DNA of 64,000 bases from Chitinophagaceae bacterium (GCA_013140985.1 JABFRU010000005.1:1-64000), one strand, 5' to 3'. Shown: positions 34,884-44,403, counted from the first letter of the stretch. Program-made: numbers and translations. Notes: generated by a model from the letters alone, not told the origin.

Positions 34884-34968
34884 TATATCAGTTTGAGTAT
34901 TTTAAACAACAAAACTGATATACAGCCGACAATCAGCGATCATTTACTTTTGTTGTCAAATCATTTTT

Positions 34969-35862
34969 CTGAAAGATCACACCAAGGCACATATCGCTGT
35001 TCTTTTCACTAATATTTTCTTTACTGCTAATTATAGCCTGGTAAAATATATTTCTCCTTCCCATGTCGGGCCTTATGGGCTAAATGTTATCAGGGTTGGG
35101 ATAAGTCTTTTACTTTTTTGGATAGTATGGTCATTGGGAAAAACAAAGGCCGGTATAAAGAAAGAACATCTTTTCCGTTTTTTTCTTTGCGGGCTGACAG
35201 GTGTTGCTATCAATCAAATGCTTTTTATCAAGGGACTGACAATGACTTCTACCATTCATGCGTCATTGCTGATGCTTTGCACCCCTCTATTGATCACCCT
35301 GCTTGCTTTTTGGATATTGAAAGAGAAGGTCACCTTTTTTAAAATAGCAGGGCTGGCGGCCGGTATTTGTGGCGCTGTATTATTGATCTCGTCAAAAGAA
35401 ATAGCAGGCACCGCTTCATTAACAGGCGACCTGTTCATCATTTTAAATGCGATCGCTTATACATTTTATTTTATTCTGGTAAAACCATTGATGAATGAAT
35501 ATCCTCCCCTGCATGTGATCCGCTGGGTCTTTACTTTCGGTTTTATCATGATCCTTCCATTTGGCTGGACACAATTTTCTGCCGTGGAATGGCCTTCGTT
35601 TGAACTAACGCATTTACTGTCGCTGACGGCCATTGTTATCTGCGGAACTTTTCTGGCTTATTTATTCAATGTATATGGCCTGCAAAAACTCGGCGCCGGC
35701 ATCACCGGTTCGTATATTTATACGCAACCTGTTTTTGCCGCCATCATTGCCATCTTATTTCTCGGAGAAAAATTCACCTTTGAAAAAATGATTGCCGGTA
35801 TTTTGATCTTTATGGGAGTATATTTAGTAAGTCGTAAGGCGCCGCCGATAGTACAGGAATAG
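34969..35862 (+). CDS. EamA/DMT-family transporter with a non-canonical start
   Basis: A 297-residue ten-helix drug/metabolite transporter made of two EamA repeats. The usual ORF call would begin at a TTG at 35134 and lose two helices, but the same frame is open upstream and encodes a normal N-terminus: KDHTKAHIAVLFTNIFFTAN then YSLVKYISPSHVGPYGLNVI. In the open stretch back to the stop at 34903 there is no in-frame ATG, GTG or TTG, so the start must be CTG (34969, placed here), ATT (34963) or another rare codon, unless a base is misread. The C-terminal repeat ends FGKKFTFEK-like (LGEKFTFEKMIAGILIFMG). Substrate unknown. Confidence 0.82.
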   Translation: MKDHTKAHIAVLFTNIFFTANYSLVKYISPSHVGPYGLNVIRVGISLLLFWIVWSLGKTKAGIKKEHLFRFFLCGLTGVAINQMLFIKGLTMTSTIHASLLMLCTPLLITLLAFWILKEKVTFFKIAGLAAGICGAVLLISSKEIAGTASLTGDLFIILNAIAYTFYFILVKPLMNEYPPLHVIRWVFTFGFIMILPFGWTQFSAVEWPSFELTHLLSLTAIVICGTFLAYLFNVYGLQKLGAGITGSYIYTQPVFAAIIAILFLGEKFTFEKMIAGILIFMGVYLVSRKAPPIVQE

Positions 35863-35877
35863 GTAATCAGGCATTCT

Positions 35878-36081
35878 TTAAGTACGCCGATCTTGCTGAC
35901 TTTTCACTTCTTTTGACAATTTGATTGCCTGGTCTAAAAGTTTTGTTATGCTTGTTCCATGAACAAGGAAATTGGTTTTTGTGTACCGGCCAACTACCTC
36001 AAGCTGAACTTCTCCATTCTCCATAGACAGGTTAAGATCGTTATCCTCTAACAGGCTTTTTAGTTTTGTATTGTTTCTCAT
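35878..36081 (-). CDS. Small hypothetical protein
   Basis: A 67-residue protein, alpha/beta, with EVQLEVVGRYTKTNFLVHG in the middle and a basic C-terminus (KSQQDRRT). Its start codon overlaps the stop of the sixA-like gene by one base, as is usual within operons. No family is recognised. The frame, start and operon context make it a probable gene. Confidence 0.65.
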   Translation of the reverse strand: MRNNTKLKSLLEDNDLNLSMENGEVQLEVVGRYTKTNFLVHGTSITKLLDQAIKLSKEVKSQQDRRT

Positions 36082-36575
36082 TAATTACTATTCTTCGGGT
36101 AATCAAAGAACCAAAACTCTTTCGCTGCTTCTCTAAAATTCTTCCATTTATCACAATCCGCTTTCACCGCAAATATGCCGCAGGTGGGAATATTATCAAT
36201 TCTTGTTGAAGTAAGGAGGTTGGCAAAATCAGTGAGGCCCGGATTATGAGAAAAGATGGCAATGCTGCCGGATTTATTATCTGCTTTGGCGATCACATCC
36301 CAAAAAACTTTTTCAGCAGCTCCATATAATTCATCCCGGAAGATCATATCGTCTTTCTTCACCTTATATGCTTTCGCAAATATCCTTGCCGTTTTCCGGG
36401 CTCTGTTTGCAGGGCTGGAAATAAATGCATCGATCTTCACTTTATTGTCCAGCAGGCGATGAGCCATCACCGGTGCATCCTGTTTTCCTCTTTCATTCAG
36501 CGGACGATCAAAATCACTTAATGATGGATCACCCCAGTCGCTTTTGGCGTGTCGTACAAGGATCAGTTGTTTCAT
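36081..36575 (-). CDS. SixA-like histidine phosphatase
   Basis: A 164-residue member of the histidine phosphatase superfamily (branch 1). The RHG motif is LILVRHAKSDWGDPSLSDFD at the N-terminus, with FISSPANRARKTARIFA and a late FSHNPGLTDFANLL providing the second histidine. SixA removes phosphate from histidines of phosphorelay proteins; here the target is unknown. The ORF extends upstream to 36689 only by reading through word-repeat locus J (residues like SGCNQKSKTQNQKS), so the ATG at 36575 is chosen. Confidence 0.86.
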   Translation of the reverse strand: MKQLILVRHAKSDWGDPSLSDFDRPLNERGKQDAPVMAHRLLDNKVKIDAFISSPANRARKTARIFAKAYKVKKDDMIFRDELYGAAEKVFWDVIAKADNKSGSIAIFSHNPGLTDFANLLTSTRIDNIPTCGIFAVKADCDKWKNFREAAKEFWFFDYPKNSN

Positions 36576-36593
36576 ACTTTGAAGATAACTAGT

Positions 36594-36686
36594 TACAGAT
36601 TTTTGGTTTTGGGTTTTAGATTTTTGATTGCACCCAGAACGACCCTTCCACTTTAGACAAATCGAAAATCCAAAATCAAAAATTCT
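36594..36686. repeat. Word-repeat inverted repeat (locus J, word gattttt/ggtttt)
   Basis: The left arm (about 36594-36630) reads acagatttttggttttgggt and ttttagatttttgatt; the right arm (about 36657-36686) reads acaaatcgaaaatccaaaat and caaaaattctc. The spacer is about 26 bp. It fills the gap between two minus-strand genes and ends at the stop of the purF-like gene. Confidence 0.78.
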
Positions 36687-38533
36687 CAATATCCCCTCAC
36701 ATTCCTTCCTTCCATATAATTCATAAAGGCCTTGTTCACTACTTTATTTCCGCCGGGTGTAGGATAATCGCCGGAGAAATACCAGTCCCCCAAATTACCG
36801 GGGCATGCTTTGTGCAGGTCTTCTATGCTTTGGAAAATGACATCCACCGGGATATTGATTCCGGGTGGTGTAATGAGCTGTGCGATCTTAGCAGATATCT
36901 CTTCGGCTGTAAATTGTTTATAAACCTGCTTCACCACATTTTCTGTATGCAGTTGATTGTTGCGTTGCAGGTCTTTGCATTTAATCAGCAACTCTTTCAG
37001 GCAATCTTCTTTTCCTCTTTCCTTCATCAATGCTACTGCCGCATTGAAAGCAATAAAATCGCCCATCTTGCTCATGTCAATTCCATAGCAATCTGGATAT
37101 CGGATCTGCGGCGCTGATGAAACAATGACGATACGTTTCGGTTTTAACCTCGACAACATCCGGATGATACTTTCTTTCAGCGTTGTTCCTCTTACAATAG
37201 AATCATCAATTACTACCAGTGTATCTTCCCCCGGACGAACAGTGCCATAAGTAATATCATACACATGCTGCACCATTTCATTACGGTTCACATCTTCTGT
37301 AATGAATGTCCGCATCTTCACATCTTTGATAGCGATCTTTTCGATACGGATACGGCGGGTGATCATCTCGCTGAGCTTCTCTGCATCAAAGTCCTTACCC
37401 CAGCTTACTATTCTTTCGATCTTAATTTTATTCAAATAATCTTCTGCGCCTTTCAGCATACCATAGAAAGCCGTTTCTGCTGTATTGGGTATGAAAGAAA
37501 AAATGGTGTTCTTGAGATCATGCTCAATAGCATTCAATACCTGCTCGCTGAGATTATATCCAAGCGCAATTCTTTCTCTATAAATTTTTTCATCACTGCC
37601 TCTTGAAAAATATATGCGTTCAAAGCTGCAGGCTTTTCTTTCTTTAGGTTCCAATATTTGGGCAACTTCAATTTCTCCTTTCTCATTTACGATCAATGCC
37701 TGACCCGGCATCAGTTCCTGCACTTCATTTTCCCCTACATTAAAAGCGGTCCTGATAGCTGCTCTTTCAGAAGCTGCCACTACCACTTCATCATTGATAT
37801 AATAATAGGAAGGACGAATACCATGTGCATCACGAAAAACAAAGCCAATTCCATTGCCTGTTAAACCGGCAACATGAAAACCACCATCCAGCAGCGGTAA
37901 TGCTTTTTTTAATACTTTTTTTATATCTGGTTGACCGGGCGATGTTTCATCTTCCCTTCCCAGAAAAGTACTCATGAGTTCGATCATGGCAGCAAGATCG
38001 CTGAAGCGAACATTTTCATGTGGTTCCTTTCCGATCAAAGTGAACAGATCATCTGAATTGACAATATTAAAATTACCCGCCATGGCCAGGTTGCGGGAAG
38101 GCATTGTATGACGATTGATAAAAGGATGACAGTATTCTAATTTATTTTTCCCCTGTGTGCCATAACGAAGATGGCCTAACAACAACTCTCCTAAAAAACT
38201 TACATGTCCTTTCATCAGACCGGGATGATTTTTTATTCCCGGATGATATTTTTCCAGTTCATCAATTTCTTTTCCTACCTGCTGAAAAATATCGGCAATA
38301 GCCTGTGGTGCATTACTGCGAATGCGTTGCATGAACGGATAGCCCGGTTCCACATTTAATTTTACAGCTGCCATCCCCGCACCATCCTGCCCACGGTTAT
38401 GCTGTTTTTCCATTAAAAGGTATAGCTTATTAAGCCCCCACAATACCGTACCATACTGCTGATGGTAATAAGAGAAGGGTTTTCGTAAACGGATGAATGC
38501 AAGTCCGCATTCATGCTTGATTGGGTCGCTCAT
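36686..38533 (-). CDS. purF: Amidophosphoribosyltransferase-like protein (PurF family, long form)
   Basis: A 615-residue protein with an N-terminal class II glutamine amidotransferase domain (Cys 9 in MSDPIKHECGLAF; EKQHNRGQDGAGM; LGHLRYGTQGKNK) and a C-terminal phosphoribosyltransferase domain with the PRPP loop VVIDDSIVRGTTLKES. It would make phosphoribosylamine for purine synthesis. It is over 100 residues longer than E. coli PurF, with extra segments and a long C-terminal tail (SIEDLHKACPGNLGDWYFSG), so it could be a Bacteroidota-specific variant. The ORF extends to 38617 only by translating repeat locus N; a TACCTTTG element at 38542-38549 supports ATG 38533. Confidence 0.85.
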   Translation of the reverse strand: MSDPIKHECGLAFIRLRKPFSYYHQQYGTVLWGLNKLYLLMEKQHNRGQDGAGMAAVKLNVEPGYPFMQRIRSNAPQAIADIFQQVGKEIDELEKYHPGIKNHPGLMKGHVSFLGELLLGHLRYGTQGKNKLEYCHPFINRHTMPSRNLAMAGNFNIVNSDDLFTLIGKEPHENVRFSDLAAMIELMSTFLGREDETSPGQPDIKKVLKKALPLLDGGFHVAGLTGNGIGFVFRDAHGIRPSYYYINDEVVVAASERAAIRTAFNVGENEVQELMPGQALIVNEKGEIEVAQILEPKERKACSFERIYFSRGSDEKIYRERIALGYNLSEQVLNAIEHDLKNTIFSFIPNTAETAFYGMLKGAEDYLNKIKIERIVSWGKDFDAEKLSEMITRRIRIEKIAIKDVKMRTFITEDVNRNEMVQHVYDITYGTVRPGEDTLVVIDDSIVRGTTLKESIIRMLSRLKPKRIVIVSSAPQIRYPDCYGIDMSKMGDFIAFNAAVALMKERGKEDCLKELLIKCKDLQRNNQLHTENVVKQVYKQFTAEEISAKIAQLITPPGINIPVDVIFQSIEDLHKACPGNLGDWYFSGDYPTPGGNKVVNKAFMNYMEGRNVRGY

Positions 38534-38541
38534 CGAGGTGG

Positions 38542-38549
38542 CAAAGGTA
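38542..38549 (-). promoter_or_regulatory. -7 promoter element TACCTTTG upstream of the purF-like gene
   Basis: It matches TAnnTTTG on the minus strand, 8 bp before the ATG at 38533, and supports that start. Confidence 0.4.
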
Positions 38550-38555
38550 GTTAAA

Positions 38556-38637
38556 AAGTCATACGGGTCATAAAAAGTCAAATGGGTCAGATCGTATGAC
38601 CTGCCCCATTTGACCAATTTGGCTTATTTGACTATTA
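38556..38637. repeat. Word-repeat inverted repeat (locus N, words gtcata/tttgac)
   Basis: The left arm (38556-38595) reads aaagtcatacgggtcataaa and aagtcaaatgggtca; the right arm (38598-38637) reads tatgacctgccccatttgac and caatttggcttatttgac. The arms are nearly contiguous. It uses the same words as loci C and D, 30 kb away, and ends at the stop of the SurA-like gene. Confidence 0.8.
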
Positions 38638-40014
38638 TTAAAACCCTTTCTGGCCTACTGTCAACTTCTTCAGTTGAGGACATTCAGCTTCAGTGTCAGG
38701 ATCAATATTGATAAAGTAAGCAGGCAGCATTGAGGTCAACCATTTTTCCATAGCCTTGCCCTTTTTTTCTTCCAGCGCCATTTGAGAAATTTTGCTATAA
38801 TCGTCCTGCAGGTTCATACGGTGCGGCTGTGATTTTGATTTCAGGTAAACGATCCTTACCCCGCCTTTTTGCTGCTCATCTGTATAAGGAACGGCCTTTG
38901 AAATATCACCCGGCTTTAATGTGTCGAGCATCATTACCATTTCCTTATCAAGCAGATCAATAGGTACAAACGTACCGCCATCACGGTTAGTGATACAGGG
39001 ACCCATGAATTTTGCTGATTCATCGTCGCTGTATTTTGTTGCAGCTGCATTAAAACTGATCGAGCCTCCAATGATCAGTGAACGAATACTGTCTAATTTT
39101 TTTATTGACTGCTCAACTTCTGTTTCTGTTACCGGGGGGATACGCAGGATATGACGAATATCTGCTTCATCTCCATTTCGACTCATCATTTGGATGATAT
39201 GATACCCGAATTTAGATTTTACCGGTGATGATATCTGGCCTTCTTTAGTACGAAAAGCGGTTGACAAAAAAACGGGGTCCCATGTTTTTTCAGAACGAAT
39301 GACCTGGTATTGCCCGCATCGGTCCTTGCTGCCCGGGTCTTGCGAAACGTTTTTGGCCAGCGTACAAAAATCAACAAGCTTACCTTCCAATTGCTTTTTG
39401 TAATTGTTCATTTCATTGATGGTGTACTCTTCCACTTCCCTTGAAGCTTTAGGATAAACAACAATCTGGCATATTTCCAGCTCGGTCTCAAAAAAGGGCA
39501 AGCTGTCTTTGGGTATTCGTTCAAAAAAGTTTTTTACCTCATTGGGAGTGATGCGCACACCCTCTACAATCTTGCGTTGCATAGCTGCCGCCAGTTTCTG
39601 TTCTTTTACCGACTCTCTTGCATCATCTTTTATCTGGTAAATGCTTTTTCCTGCCATTTCCTCCAATGCTTCCTGGCTGCCAAGCTGGTTGATATAATAA
39701 CGGATCTTCTGATCCAATTCTGCTTCTACTTCATCGTCTGTTACGGGTAATGAATCTTTTTCCGCCTGCAGCATTAATATTTTGGAAATAAGGGCTTGCT
39801 CCATAACAAGACATTCTGCATTTTCCGGCACTTGTCCGCCCTGCCGAATAATATCAGCTATAGCATTTTTAATATCAGATTGAAGGATGATCCTGTCCCC
39901 GACAACACCTGCAATTTTATCTACTACTACTTTGGCAGCTTGTTGAGGCTGCGCTATTGCCGTCACAGTAAACAGCAAAAAAGAAACAACCAATAGTTTT
40001 CTCATATATCGCAT
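38638..40014 (-). CDS. SurA-like periplasmic peptidylprolyl isomerase
   Basis: A 458-residue secreted chaperone/isomerase with a signal peptide (MRKLLVVSFLLFTVTAIAQ, from an inner ATG at 40005). The N-terminal SurA-like helical domain (KIAGVVGDRIILQSDI) is followed by two parvulin-like domains at about 175-280 and 285-385. Motifs include ELEICQIVVYP, CGQYQVIRSEKTWD, KFGYHIIQMMSRNG and IRHILRIPP. It would assist folding of outer-membrane beta-barrels and probably complements the two-parvulin protein at 12.7 kb. A TACTTTTG promoter element is 5 bp before the ATG. Confidence 0.9.
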   Translation of the reverse strand: MRYMRKLLVVSFLLFTVTAIAQPQQAAKVVVDKIAGVVGDRIILQSDIKNAIADIIRQGGQVPENAECLVMEQALISKILMLQAEKDSLPVTDDEVEAELDQKIRYYINQLGSQEALEEMAGKSIYQIKDDARESVKEQKLAAAMQRKIVEGVRITPNEVKNFFERIPKDSLPFFETELEICQIVVYPKASREVEEYTINEMNNYKKQLEGKLVDFCTLAKNVSQDPGSKDRCGQYQVIRSEKTWDPVFLSTAFRTKEGQISSPVKSKFGYHIIQMMSRNGDEADIRHILRIPPVTETEVEQSIKKLDSIRSLIIGGSISFNAAATKYSDDESAKFMGPCITNRDGGTFVPIDLLDKEMVMMLDTLKPGDISKAVPYTDEQQKGGVRIVYLKSKSQPHRMNLQDDYSKISQMALEEKKGKAMEKWLTSMLPAYFINIDPDTEAECPQLKKLTVGQKGF

Positions 40015-40019
40015 AAATT

Positions 40020-40027
40020 CAAAAGTA
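40020..40027 (-). promoter_or_regulatory. -7 promoter element TACTTTTG, 5 bp before the SurA-like gene
   Basis: It matches TAnnTTTG on the minus strand and lies 5 bp from ATG, another case of a nearly leaderless layout. Confidence 0.45.
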
Positions 40028-40088
40028 CTTTGAGCAATAAGACTTAAATATTTTCAGGGAAGTATTTAACAAAAGTTTGATGGAACAG

Positions 40089-40177
40089 CAAGTGGGAAGT
40101 AGCTAGTAGCAAGTAGGATGGCGTGGTTTAGCTAGATTTTCCTCCCTACTAGCTACTCGCTTTTCCCTACTAGCTTA
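40089..40177. repeat. Word-repeat inverted repeat (locus K, word agtagctagtag)
   Basis: The left arm (about 40089-40119) reads gcaagtgggaagtagctagt and agcaagtagga; the right arm (about 40141-40177) reads cctccctactagctactcgc and ttttccctactagctta. It ends at the infB stop codon. The spacer is about 22 bp. Confidence 0.8.
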
Positions 40178-43027
40178 TAGTGTTCTCTTCACTTCTTCCT
40201 CCTCATACGCTTCTACCACATCACCGACTTTATAATCACTGAAATTCTTAATAGTAAGACCACATTCCATGCCTGACTGTACTTCTTTTACATCGTCTCT
40301 AAAACGTTTTAAAGAGCCCAATTCAGCTACATTTCCTGCAGCCGGGTATATAACGATACCTTCCCGTATCAGCCTGATCTTAGAATCTCTCTTGATCTTT
40401 CCGTCCAGTACAAAACATCCGGCGATAATAACTTTATCAAACTTGAACACTTCCCGTATTTCCACATTGGCAACGATCTTTTCCTGTACTTTAGGTTCCA
40501 GCATTCCTTCCATTGCACTCTTCACCTCTTCGATCGCATTGTAGATGATGGAATACATCTTGATCTCAATACCTGCGTTTTCTGCCAGTCTTGATGCCTG
40601 CAATGAAGGCCGTACGTTAAAGGCAATAACGATAGCATCGGATGCCTCGGCCAATACAATATCGCTTTCATTGATCTGTCCAACACCTTTGTGGATCACA
40701 CTCACCAATATCTCTTGTGTTGACAATTTTTGCAGTGAATCGCTCAATGCCTCCACTGACCCGTCCACATCACCTTTGATGATCACTTTCAATTCTTTGA
40801 AACTACCCAATGCCAAACGACGACCGATCTCATCAAGTGTAATATGTTTTTTGGTCCTGATACCCTGCTCTCTTAATATCTGTGCCCGGCGATTGGCAAT
40901 TTCTTTTGCCTCCGCTTCATCGGCATATACCTTGAATTTTTCGCCTGCTTGTGGTGCTCCGTTCAATCCCAAGACTACTGCCGGAGCAGAAGGACCTGCA
41001 TTCTCTTCTTTTTTATTTCTTTCATTGAACATTGCTTTTACACGGCCAAAATATTGTCCGCTTACAATGAGGTCGCCATGCTTTAATGTTCCATTCTCAA
41101 CAAGCAATGTAGCTACATAACCTCGACCTTTATCAAGAGATGCTTCAATGATAGTACCTGTAGCTTCCCTGTCAGGATTGGCTTTCAGATCTAACAATTC
41201 TGCTTCGAGCAATATTTTTTCCAGCAACTTATCAATATTCAATCCTTTCTTGGCAGAAATCTCCTGGCTCTGGTGTTTTCCGCCCCATTCTTCTACCAGG
41301 ATATTCATTTGCGAAAGCTGTTCGTATATCTTTTTAGGATTGGCTCCATCTCTATCAATTTTATTCACTGCGAATATCATAGGCACCCCGGCTGCCTGCG
41401 CATGGCTGATGGCTTCACGGGTTTGTGGCATCACCGCATCATCTGCTGCAACAACGATCACTGCAATGTCGGTGACTTTTGCACCTCTTGCCCGCATGGC
41501 GGTAAAGGCTTCATGACCCGGCGTATCAAGGAAAGTAATTTCTTTTCCGTTTGCTAATTCTACCTGGTATGCGCCAATGTGCTGGGTGATACCTCCGGCT
41601 TCACCTGCTACTACATTCGCATTGCGGATATAATCAAGCAACGATGTTTTACCATGATCCACATGGCCCATGATGGTAACAATGGGTGAACGATGTTGCA
41701 GATCTTGTTCTTCATCATCATCATCCTCCTCTTCCATTTCCATCTGCTTTTCCATATCAATGAACTCAACAGTATAGCCAAATTCTCCTGCAACAAGCTC
41801 TATTACTTCAGCATCGAGACGCTGATTGATGGACACCATGATACCAAGGCTCATACACTTGCTGATCACTTCTGCAAAACTTACATCCATCAGGTTAGCC
41901 AGTTCACTTACACTGATGAACTCTGTTACCTGCAGCTTATTATCATCTACCATTTCTCCCTGCGCATCTGCCGCCTCTTGTCTTTTCTCCCTGCGCATTT
42001 TTGCCTTGAGACTTTTTCCTCTTCCGCCTGCGCCGGCGAGCTTGGCCTGCGTCTCTCTTATTTTTTCCTGAATCTCTTTTTCATCGATCAGTTTCTCTTC
42101 ACGACGACCGCCAGTGCTTCTGTTATCTCTCCGGGCACTACCGCCACCTCTTCCACGGTTATCCCGGCTAAACCCTCCGCCTCCTTGTTTTTTGTCTTCG
42201 TCTTTATTAATAAAAATATCCCGCTTCACTTCTTTCTTGGCGATCGGGATACGTTTTCTTTTTCTATTCTCATCTTTTACCGGTCTTGTATCTGTATGAA
42301 CAGGTAATTCAATTTTGCCGAGGATCTTCGGACCGGTTAGTTTTTCTACCTCAATATTCTCAATAACGGTCTGTTGTTCTTCTGCAACAGGTTCTTCCTT
42401 TACAGGAACAACCTCTTCTATTTTTTCAGCAACAGGCTCTGCTTCTTCTTTCTTTGTTTTTTTGCCTTTGCCTTTTGCCGGCTTCTCTTCAACAATCTTT
42501 GGTTCTTCTTTTTTTGCTTTTGCTCCTTTTTTAGGTCTTGTGGAAGAATCAATTTTTGAGAGGTCTATCTTTTTTACAACTTTCGGGCCTTCTATTTCGG
42601 GCGCCTCGGGTTTTATAACTTCTTCTTTCTTTACTTCTTTGGTTTCTTCTTTTTTTGCCTTTCCTTTTACCGGCTTTTCTTCCACAACCTCTGGTTCTAC
42701 TGCTTTTACCTCTTCTTCTTTTTTAGCAACTTTAGCTGCTGGTTTTTCAGCCTTACCAAATCCTATATCCTCATCTTCTTTCTTTTTCCGGGCTTCGGCG
42801 GTGGTGCCTTTTGGCAATTCCAGCTGATCGCTTTTCATCTTTGCTGCCTTATCACCCTGGAATTCCTGCATCGCCGAACGATACATTTCTTCAGTAAGTT
42901 TCGTCTGGTCTTTCAGTTCTCCTTTTTTAGCAAATGCTTTTCCTTCCAAATAGTCAATAAGGGTCTCTTTACCAATATTAAACTCTTTGGCTGCTGCTAA
43001 TAATCTCGGAAGTTTTAATTCTGCCAT
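40175..43027 (-). CDS. infB: Translation initiation factor IF-2
   Basis: A 950-residue initiation factor, which delivers fMet-tRNA to the ribosome. Residues about 1-330 are a Lys/Glu-rich, low-complexity extension with many KKEE runs, as in other Bacteroidota. The GTPase domain has G1 [12 protein letters not shown] (about 455), G3 [10 protein letters not shown] and G4 AVNKIDRDG; the C-terminal domains follow. It belongs to the rimP-nusA-infB cluster, with nusA 88 bp upstream. The infB start is directly preceded by word-repeat locus L. Function is certain. Confidence 0.97.
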   Translation of the reverse strand: MAELKLPRLLAAAKEFNIGKETLIDYLEGKAFAKKGELKDQTKLTEEMYRSAMQEFQGDKAAKMKSDQLELPKGTTAEARKKKEDEDIGFGKAEKPAAKVAKKEEEVKAVEPEVVEEKPVKGKAKKEETKEVKKEEVIKPEAPEIEGPKVVKKIDLSKIDSSTRPKKGAKAKKEEPKIVEEKPAKGKGKKTKKEEAEPVAEKIEEVVPVKEEPVAEEQQTVIENIEVEKLTGPKILGKIELPVHTDTRPVKDENRKRKRIPIAKKEVKRDIFINKDEDKKQGGGGFSRDNRGRGGGSARRDNRSTGGRREEKLIDEKEIQEKIRETQAKLAGAGGRGKSLKAKMRREKRQEAADAQGEMVDDNKLQVTEFISVSELANLMDVSFAEVISKCMSLGIMVSINQRLDAEVIELVAGEFGYTVEFIDMEKQMEMEEEDDDDEEQDLQHRSPIVTIMGHVDHGKTSLLDYIRNANVVAGEAGGITQHIGAYQVELANGKEITFLDTPGHEAFTAMRARGAKVTDIAVIVVAADDAVMPQTREAISHAQAAGVPMIFAVNKIDRDGANPKKIYEQLSQMNILVEEWGGKHQSQEISAKKGLNIDKLLEKILLEAELLDLKANPDREATGTIIEASLDKGRGYVATLLVENGTLKHGDLIVSGQYFGRVKAMFNERNKKEENAGPSAPAVVLGLNGAPQAGEKFKVYADEAEAKEIANRRAQILREQGIRTKKHITLDEIGRRLALGSFKELKVIIKGDVDGSVEALSDSLQKLSTQEILVSVIHKGVGQINESDIVLAEASDAIVIAFNVRPSLQASRLAENAGIEIKMYSIIYNAIEEVKSAMEGMLEPKVQEKIVANVEIREVFKFDKVIIAGCFVLDGKIKRDSKIRLIREGIVIYPAAGNVAELGSLKRFRDDVKEVQSGMECGLTIKNFSDYKVGDVVEAYEEEEVKRTL

Positions 43028-43038
43028 TCGTTTTTATT

Positions 43039-43117
43039 AATGTGAAAATGTGATAAATGTGATAAATGTGGGAATGAAAAAATTTTCACATCTCCGCATT
43101 TTCATATTCCCACATTT
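43039..43117. repeat. Word-repeat inverted repeat inside the nusA-infB operon (locus L, word aatgtga)
   Basis: The left arm (43039-43075) reads aatgtgaaaatgtgataaat and gtgataaatgtggga; the right arm (43084-43117) reads ttcacatctccgcattttca and tattcccacattt. The spacer is about 8 bp. It sits between co-transcribed genes, a position that argues against a strong terminator role. It shares its word with locus H. Confidence 0.8.
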
Positions 43118-44363
43118 ACTCCTTATCAAATTCTTCTTTTAATACTCTTCTTACTTCTTCTATTGTTTCTTTTTCAAGATCGGTCCTTCTTTCCAGTTCT
43201 TCTGCCGTTAACTTCAGCACACTGCGGCCGGTATCACAACCGATACGTTTCAATTCATCAATAACCCATGTTTCGATCTCATCACTGAATTCATCAAGGT
43301 CAATATCAAATCCTTCTTCTTCTTCTTCACTGTCACGGTAAACATCCAGCTCATATCCTGTTAATTCAGTCGCCAGTTTGATATTGACACCACGACGACC
43401 AATGGCCAGTGAAACCTGGTCGGGTTTCAAATAAACATTTGCATGTTTATTTTCCTGGTCCAGCTCCATGCTGGTGATCTTGGCGGGGGTCAATGAACGT
43501 TGTATAAGCAACTGGGTATTATTGGTCCAGTTGATAACATCAATATTTTCATTTTTGAGCTCTCTTACAATTCCGTGGATGCGGCTTCCCTTCATACCTA
43601 CACAGGCACCAACAGGGTCAATACGATCATCAAATGATTCAACCGCCACCTTAGCTCTTTCTCCGGGATCACGGACAATTTTTTTGATGACAATAAGTCC
43701 GTCGAAGATCTCAGGCACTTCGATTTCAAGCAATTTGGCCAAAAAGTCAGGTGAAGTTCGGGAAAGTATGATAACAGGATTATTATTTTTCATGTCCACT
43801 TTCTTTACTACGGCACGGATACTTTCTCCTTTTTTAAAATAGTCCTGTGGTATCTGCTCACTTTTGGGAAGGATCAATTCATTTCCTTCTTCATCCAACA
43901 GCAATATTTCTTTTTTCCATACCTGGTACACTTCAGCACTGATGATCTCACCGGTACGGTCGCCATATTTTTTGGCTAATAAATTTTTCTTCAGATCACT
44001 GATACGGCTCGCCAATGTTTGTTTGGCTGCCAGGATAGCCCTGCGGCCAAAATCAAGCAGGTCGATTTCTTCATAAAGATCTTCACCCACTTCAAAATCG
44101 GGTTCCACTTTAACAGCATCAGAATAGGCTACCTGCGCCAATGGATCTTCCACCTGCCCGTCCTCTACTATCATGCGGTGACGCATGATCTCGAGGTCAC
44201 CTTTTTCAGCATTTACGATCACATCAAAGTTCTCATCGCTGCCGAATTTTTTGCGAAGCAATGTTTTAAACACATCCTCCACCACTTTCATCATCGTAGG
44301 ACGATCAATATTTTCCGCTTCTTTGAAATCCTGGAACGCATCTATCAGGTTAATACTTGACAT
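43116..44363 (-). CDS. nusA: Transcription termination/antitermination factor NusA
   Basis: A 415-residue NusA: N-terminal RNA-polymerase-binding domain (about 1-110), then an S1 domain with SRTSPDFLAKLLEIEVPEI, and two KH domains including GMKGSRIHGIVREL and SLAIGRRGVNIKLA (about 230-340). The acidic C-terminal repeats of E. coli NusA are replaced by a shorter acidic tail (EEEEGFDIDLDEFSDEI) and a helical end. It pauses RNA polymerase and supports termination and antitermination. It is in the conserved order rimP-nusA-infB. Confidence 0.96.
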   Translation of the reverse strand: MSSINLIDAFQDFKEAENIDRPTMMKVVEDVFKTLLRKKFGSDENFDVIVNAEKGDLEIMRHRMIVEDGQVEDPLAQVAYSDAVKVEPDFEVGEDLYEEIDLLDFGRRAILAAKQTLASRISDLKKNLLAKKYGDRTGEIISAEVYQVWKKEILLLDEEGNELILPKSEQIPQDYFKKGESIRAVVKKVDMKNNNPVIILSRTSPDFLAKLLEIEVPEIFDGLIVIKKIVRDPGERAKVAVESFDDRIDPVGACVGMKGSRIHGIVRELKNENIDVINWTNNTQLLIQRSLTPAKITSMELDQENKHANVYLKPDQVSLAIGRRGVNIKLATELTGYELDVYRDSEEEEEGFDIDLDEFSDEIETWVIDELKRIGCDTGRSVLKLTAEELERRTDLEKETIEEVRRVLKEEFDKE

Positions 44364-44375
44364 AACACAGTTTTT

Positions 44376-44403
44376 AAATTACAAATACCAAATCTCAAAT
44401 TCC
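44376..44403. repeat. Single word-repeat arm between nusA and rimP
   Basis: The stretch aaattacaaataccaaatct followed by caaattcc is four near-copies of a 7-bp word (aaattnc). No complementary arm is seen. It lies inside the operon. Confidence 0.5.

Noticed and set aside
36576-36689. N-terminal extension of the sixA-like ORF
   Set aside because: It only translates word-repeat arm J; the conserved phosphatase begins at the ATG at 36575.
38534-38617. N-terminal extension of the purF-like ORF
   Set aside because: It translates repeat locus N, and the catalytic cysteine must be near the N-terminus, as given by ATG 38533.
41693-42827. Long plus-strand frames opposite infB
   Set aside because: They mirror the low-complexity Lys/Glu region of infB and have Ser/Phe-rich nonsense composition.
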